Origin: Acidobacteriota bacterium | GTDB lineage: Bacteria > Acidobacteriota > Terriglobia > Acidiferrales > UBA7541 | NCBI GenBank assembly: GCA_003223325.1 | Contig: QHYS01000010.1 | Location: 1-64,000, forward strand | Length of the DNA: 64,000 bases | Reading direction: 5' to 3' | In this document: piece after piece, positions 62,987-64,000 of the stretch | Position numbering within the stretch: the stretch's first letter is position 1 | How the letters are laid out: each line of letters opens with the position of its first letter | Notes under the pieces: model-generated | What the model saw: only the letters and a program-made list of their open reading frames with translations | What the model was told of the DNA's origin: nothing | The model's database searches: none | Program-made: the position numbers and the translations under genes

Positions 62987-63733
62987 GTGAGAGTGAACAC
63001 ACCATGCCATTGCTGGCTAATCTTGGTTTTGTTTTTGAGTATGCAGGTCACCTCTGTCCAGGGACGGAACCTCCAATACCCTCCACTCAGCAAGTACCTG
63101 ATGACGCCTGAAACCGAGGTGACGTTCGCGAGAAGCGCGGCGCCCGCGAACGTCTCTGCGCATGCCACGGTTAAGATTCTTACAGCCTCCGGATACAAGA
63201 TCGCGGCCCAGGGTGACAACGGCTTCGTGTGCCTCGTGTTGCGTGGCTGGTCCGCTCCCACCTATACCGCCCCTCAGTTCCGTGCCTTCGTGTATGACGC
63301 AACCATCCGTGCGCCCATTTGTTTCGACCCGGAAGCATCGCGAAGCGTGCCACCGTATTACGAGCTGCGCAGCAAACTTGGGATGGAGGGAAAGACACCG
63401 GATCAGATAGCCGAAGGTGTCCAGGCGGCTTATGCCAAAGGCGAACTGCCGAAGCGGGATGGCGTCAGTTTCGCCTATATGTGGTCGGCGGACCATAATC
63501 TCGGACCGGCAATCGGCCATTGGCACCCACACATGATGGTTTTCGCTCCGTACTACGATAATTCCATGCTGGGCAACAACGAGTTCGGTAGTCCACTCCC
63601 ACAGTTGTCCGACGACGCAGGAACGCCATTTGCTGTGGTTGTCATCCCGGTTGACGACAAGTTGGCTATCAAGGCTCCCTGGTCACACCAAGCAGCTGAC
63701 AGTAAAACAGCGATGCCGGCAAATCGTCAGTAG
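62987..63733 (+). CDS. Exported hypothetical protein
   Basis: The 248-residue protein has a signal peptide (CWLILVLFLSMQVTSVQG). A mature region follows with MTPETEVTFARSAAPANVSA, NGFVCLVLRGWSAPTY and CFDPEASRSVPPYYELRSKL, plus a His-rich IGHWHPHMMVFAP. The two Cys could form a disulfide. It is divergent from the radical SAM gene. The GTG at 62987 or 62993 may be the start. The family was not recognised by name. Confidence 0.6.
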   Translation: MRVNTPCHCWLILVLFLSMQVTSVQGRNLQYPPLSKYLMTPETEVTFARSAAPANVSAHATVKILTASGYKIAAQGDNGFVCLVLRGWSAPTYTAPQFRAFVYDATIRAPICFDPEASRSVPPYYELRSKLGMEGKTPDQIAEGVQAAYAKGELPKRDGVSFAYMWSADHNLGPAIGHWHPHMMVFAPYYDNSMLGNNEFGSPLPQLSDDAGTPFAVVVIPVDDKLAIKAPWSHQAADSKTAMPANRQ

Positions 63734-63894
63734 GCGCAACAATGCAGAATCAGGGATCGTCTGAAACGCTAACAGCTCAGTACTGAGCCAAGAACAGTGA
63801 GTGAAGGCTTATAATGAACCCAACCAGACTCTAGGGGACTTGGATCTGTGCCGATAGGCTGTCAAAGGGTCGCACTCGTGAGGGGCGGGTCGCT

Positions 63895-64000
63895 ATGAAT
63901 ATTTCGGCCCCTTTTATTAAGCGGCCCGTGGCGACATCCCTACTGAGTATGGCTTTGCTCCTCTTCGGCGCGCTGGCTTACCCCTTTCTTCCAGTGGCTA
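63895..64000 (+). CDS. RND-family efflux transporter, N-terminus (partial)
   Basis: An ATG at 63895 preceded by GAGGGGCGG begins MNISAPFIKRPVATSLLSMA, then LLLFGALAYPFLPVA to the window edge. The N-terminal FI-RPV-T amphipathic lead followed by the first membrane helix ending in LPVA is the usual opening of hydrophobe/amphiphile RND pumps (MdtB/AcrB-like). Only 35 codons are present. No adaptor gene is seen upstream, so it may follow downstream. Confidence 0.8.
   Translation, partial: MNISAPFIKRPVATSLLSMALLLFGALAYPFLPVA

Overview
The window looks like chromosomal DNA of a soil-type Acidobacteriota (Terriglobia-like). This is inferred from the gene families present (exosortase/PEP-CTERM exopolysaccharide genes, an acidobacterial-style Ser/Thr kinase relic, several secreted families) and a moderately GC-rich base composition. 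No rRNA, tRNA or CRISPR array was recognised.

Region 1 (1-11.6 kb) mixes intact genes with a gene graveyard. It opens with the left end of an IS200/IS605 element and a gas-vesicle gvpA-like gene, followed by a decayed secreted protein. Next come a cytochrome/PQQ dehydrogenase, a secreted lactonase-like metallo-beta-lactamase, an atypical NarL-type regulator, an exported glyoxalase-fold protein and a PEP-CTERM substrate protein. Behind these lie relics of an AbiEii-like toxin and of a second PEP-CTERM protein.

Region 2 (11.6-33.9 kb) is a large exosortase-linked exopolysaccharide locus. An exosortase-epsI-prsT operon runs leftward. A divergent operon encodes the initiating phosphoglycosyltransferase, glycosyltransferases, a deacetylase and an O-antigen-ligase-like protein. 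Further right lie more glycosyltransferases, an acetyltransferase, a beta-helix lipoprotein, GalE and a Wzm/Wzt ABC exporter.

Region 3 (34.8-46.9 kb) interrupts that theme. It holds a CusCBA-type heavy-metal efflux operon headed by a Cys-rich exported protein, a kinase relic, a cytochrome / molybdenum hydroxylase / FAD-subunit operon and a HAD hydrolase relic.

Region 4 (47.4-54.2 kb) returns to exopolysaccharide. A sigma-54-type promoter precedes a sigma-54-activator-like protein that lacks the GAFTGA loop. It is followed by a Wzz-like chain-length protein, a BY-kinase, a Wza-like export protein, an outer-membrane beta-barrel and an ExeA-like ATPase. Together with region 2 this makes a nearly complete synthesis, polymerisation, export and exosortase set.

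Region 5 (54.2-64 kb) has a beta-propeller protein, DUF1059 and PilZ proteins, a group II intron 3' relic (domain V on the minus strand), truncated PAS and secreted genes, a GH15 glucoamylase next to a frameshifted radical SAM gene, a secreted protein, and the first codons of an RND transporter running off the right edge.
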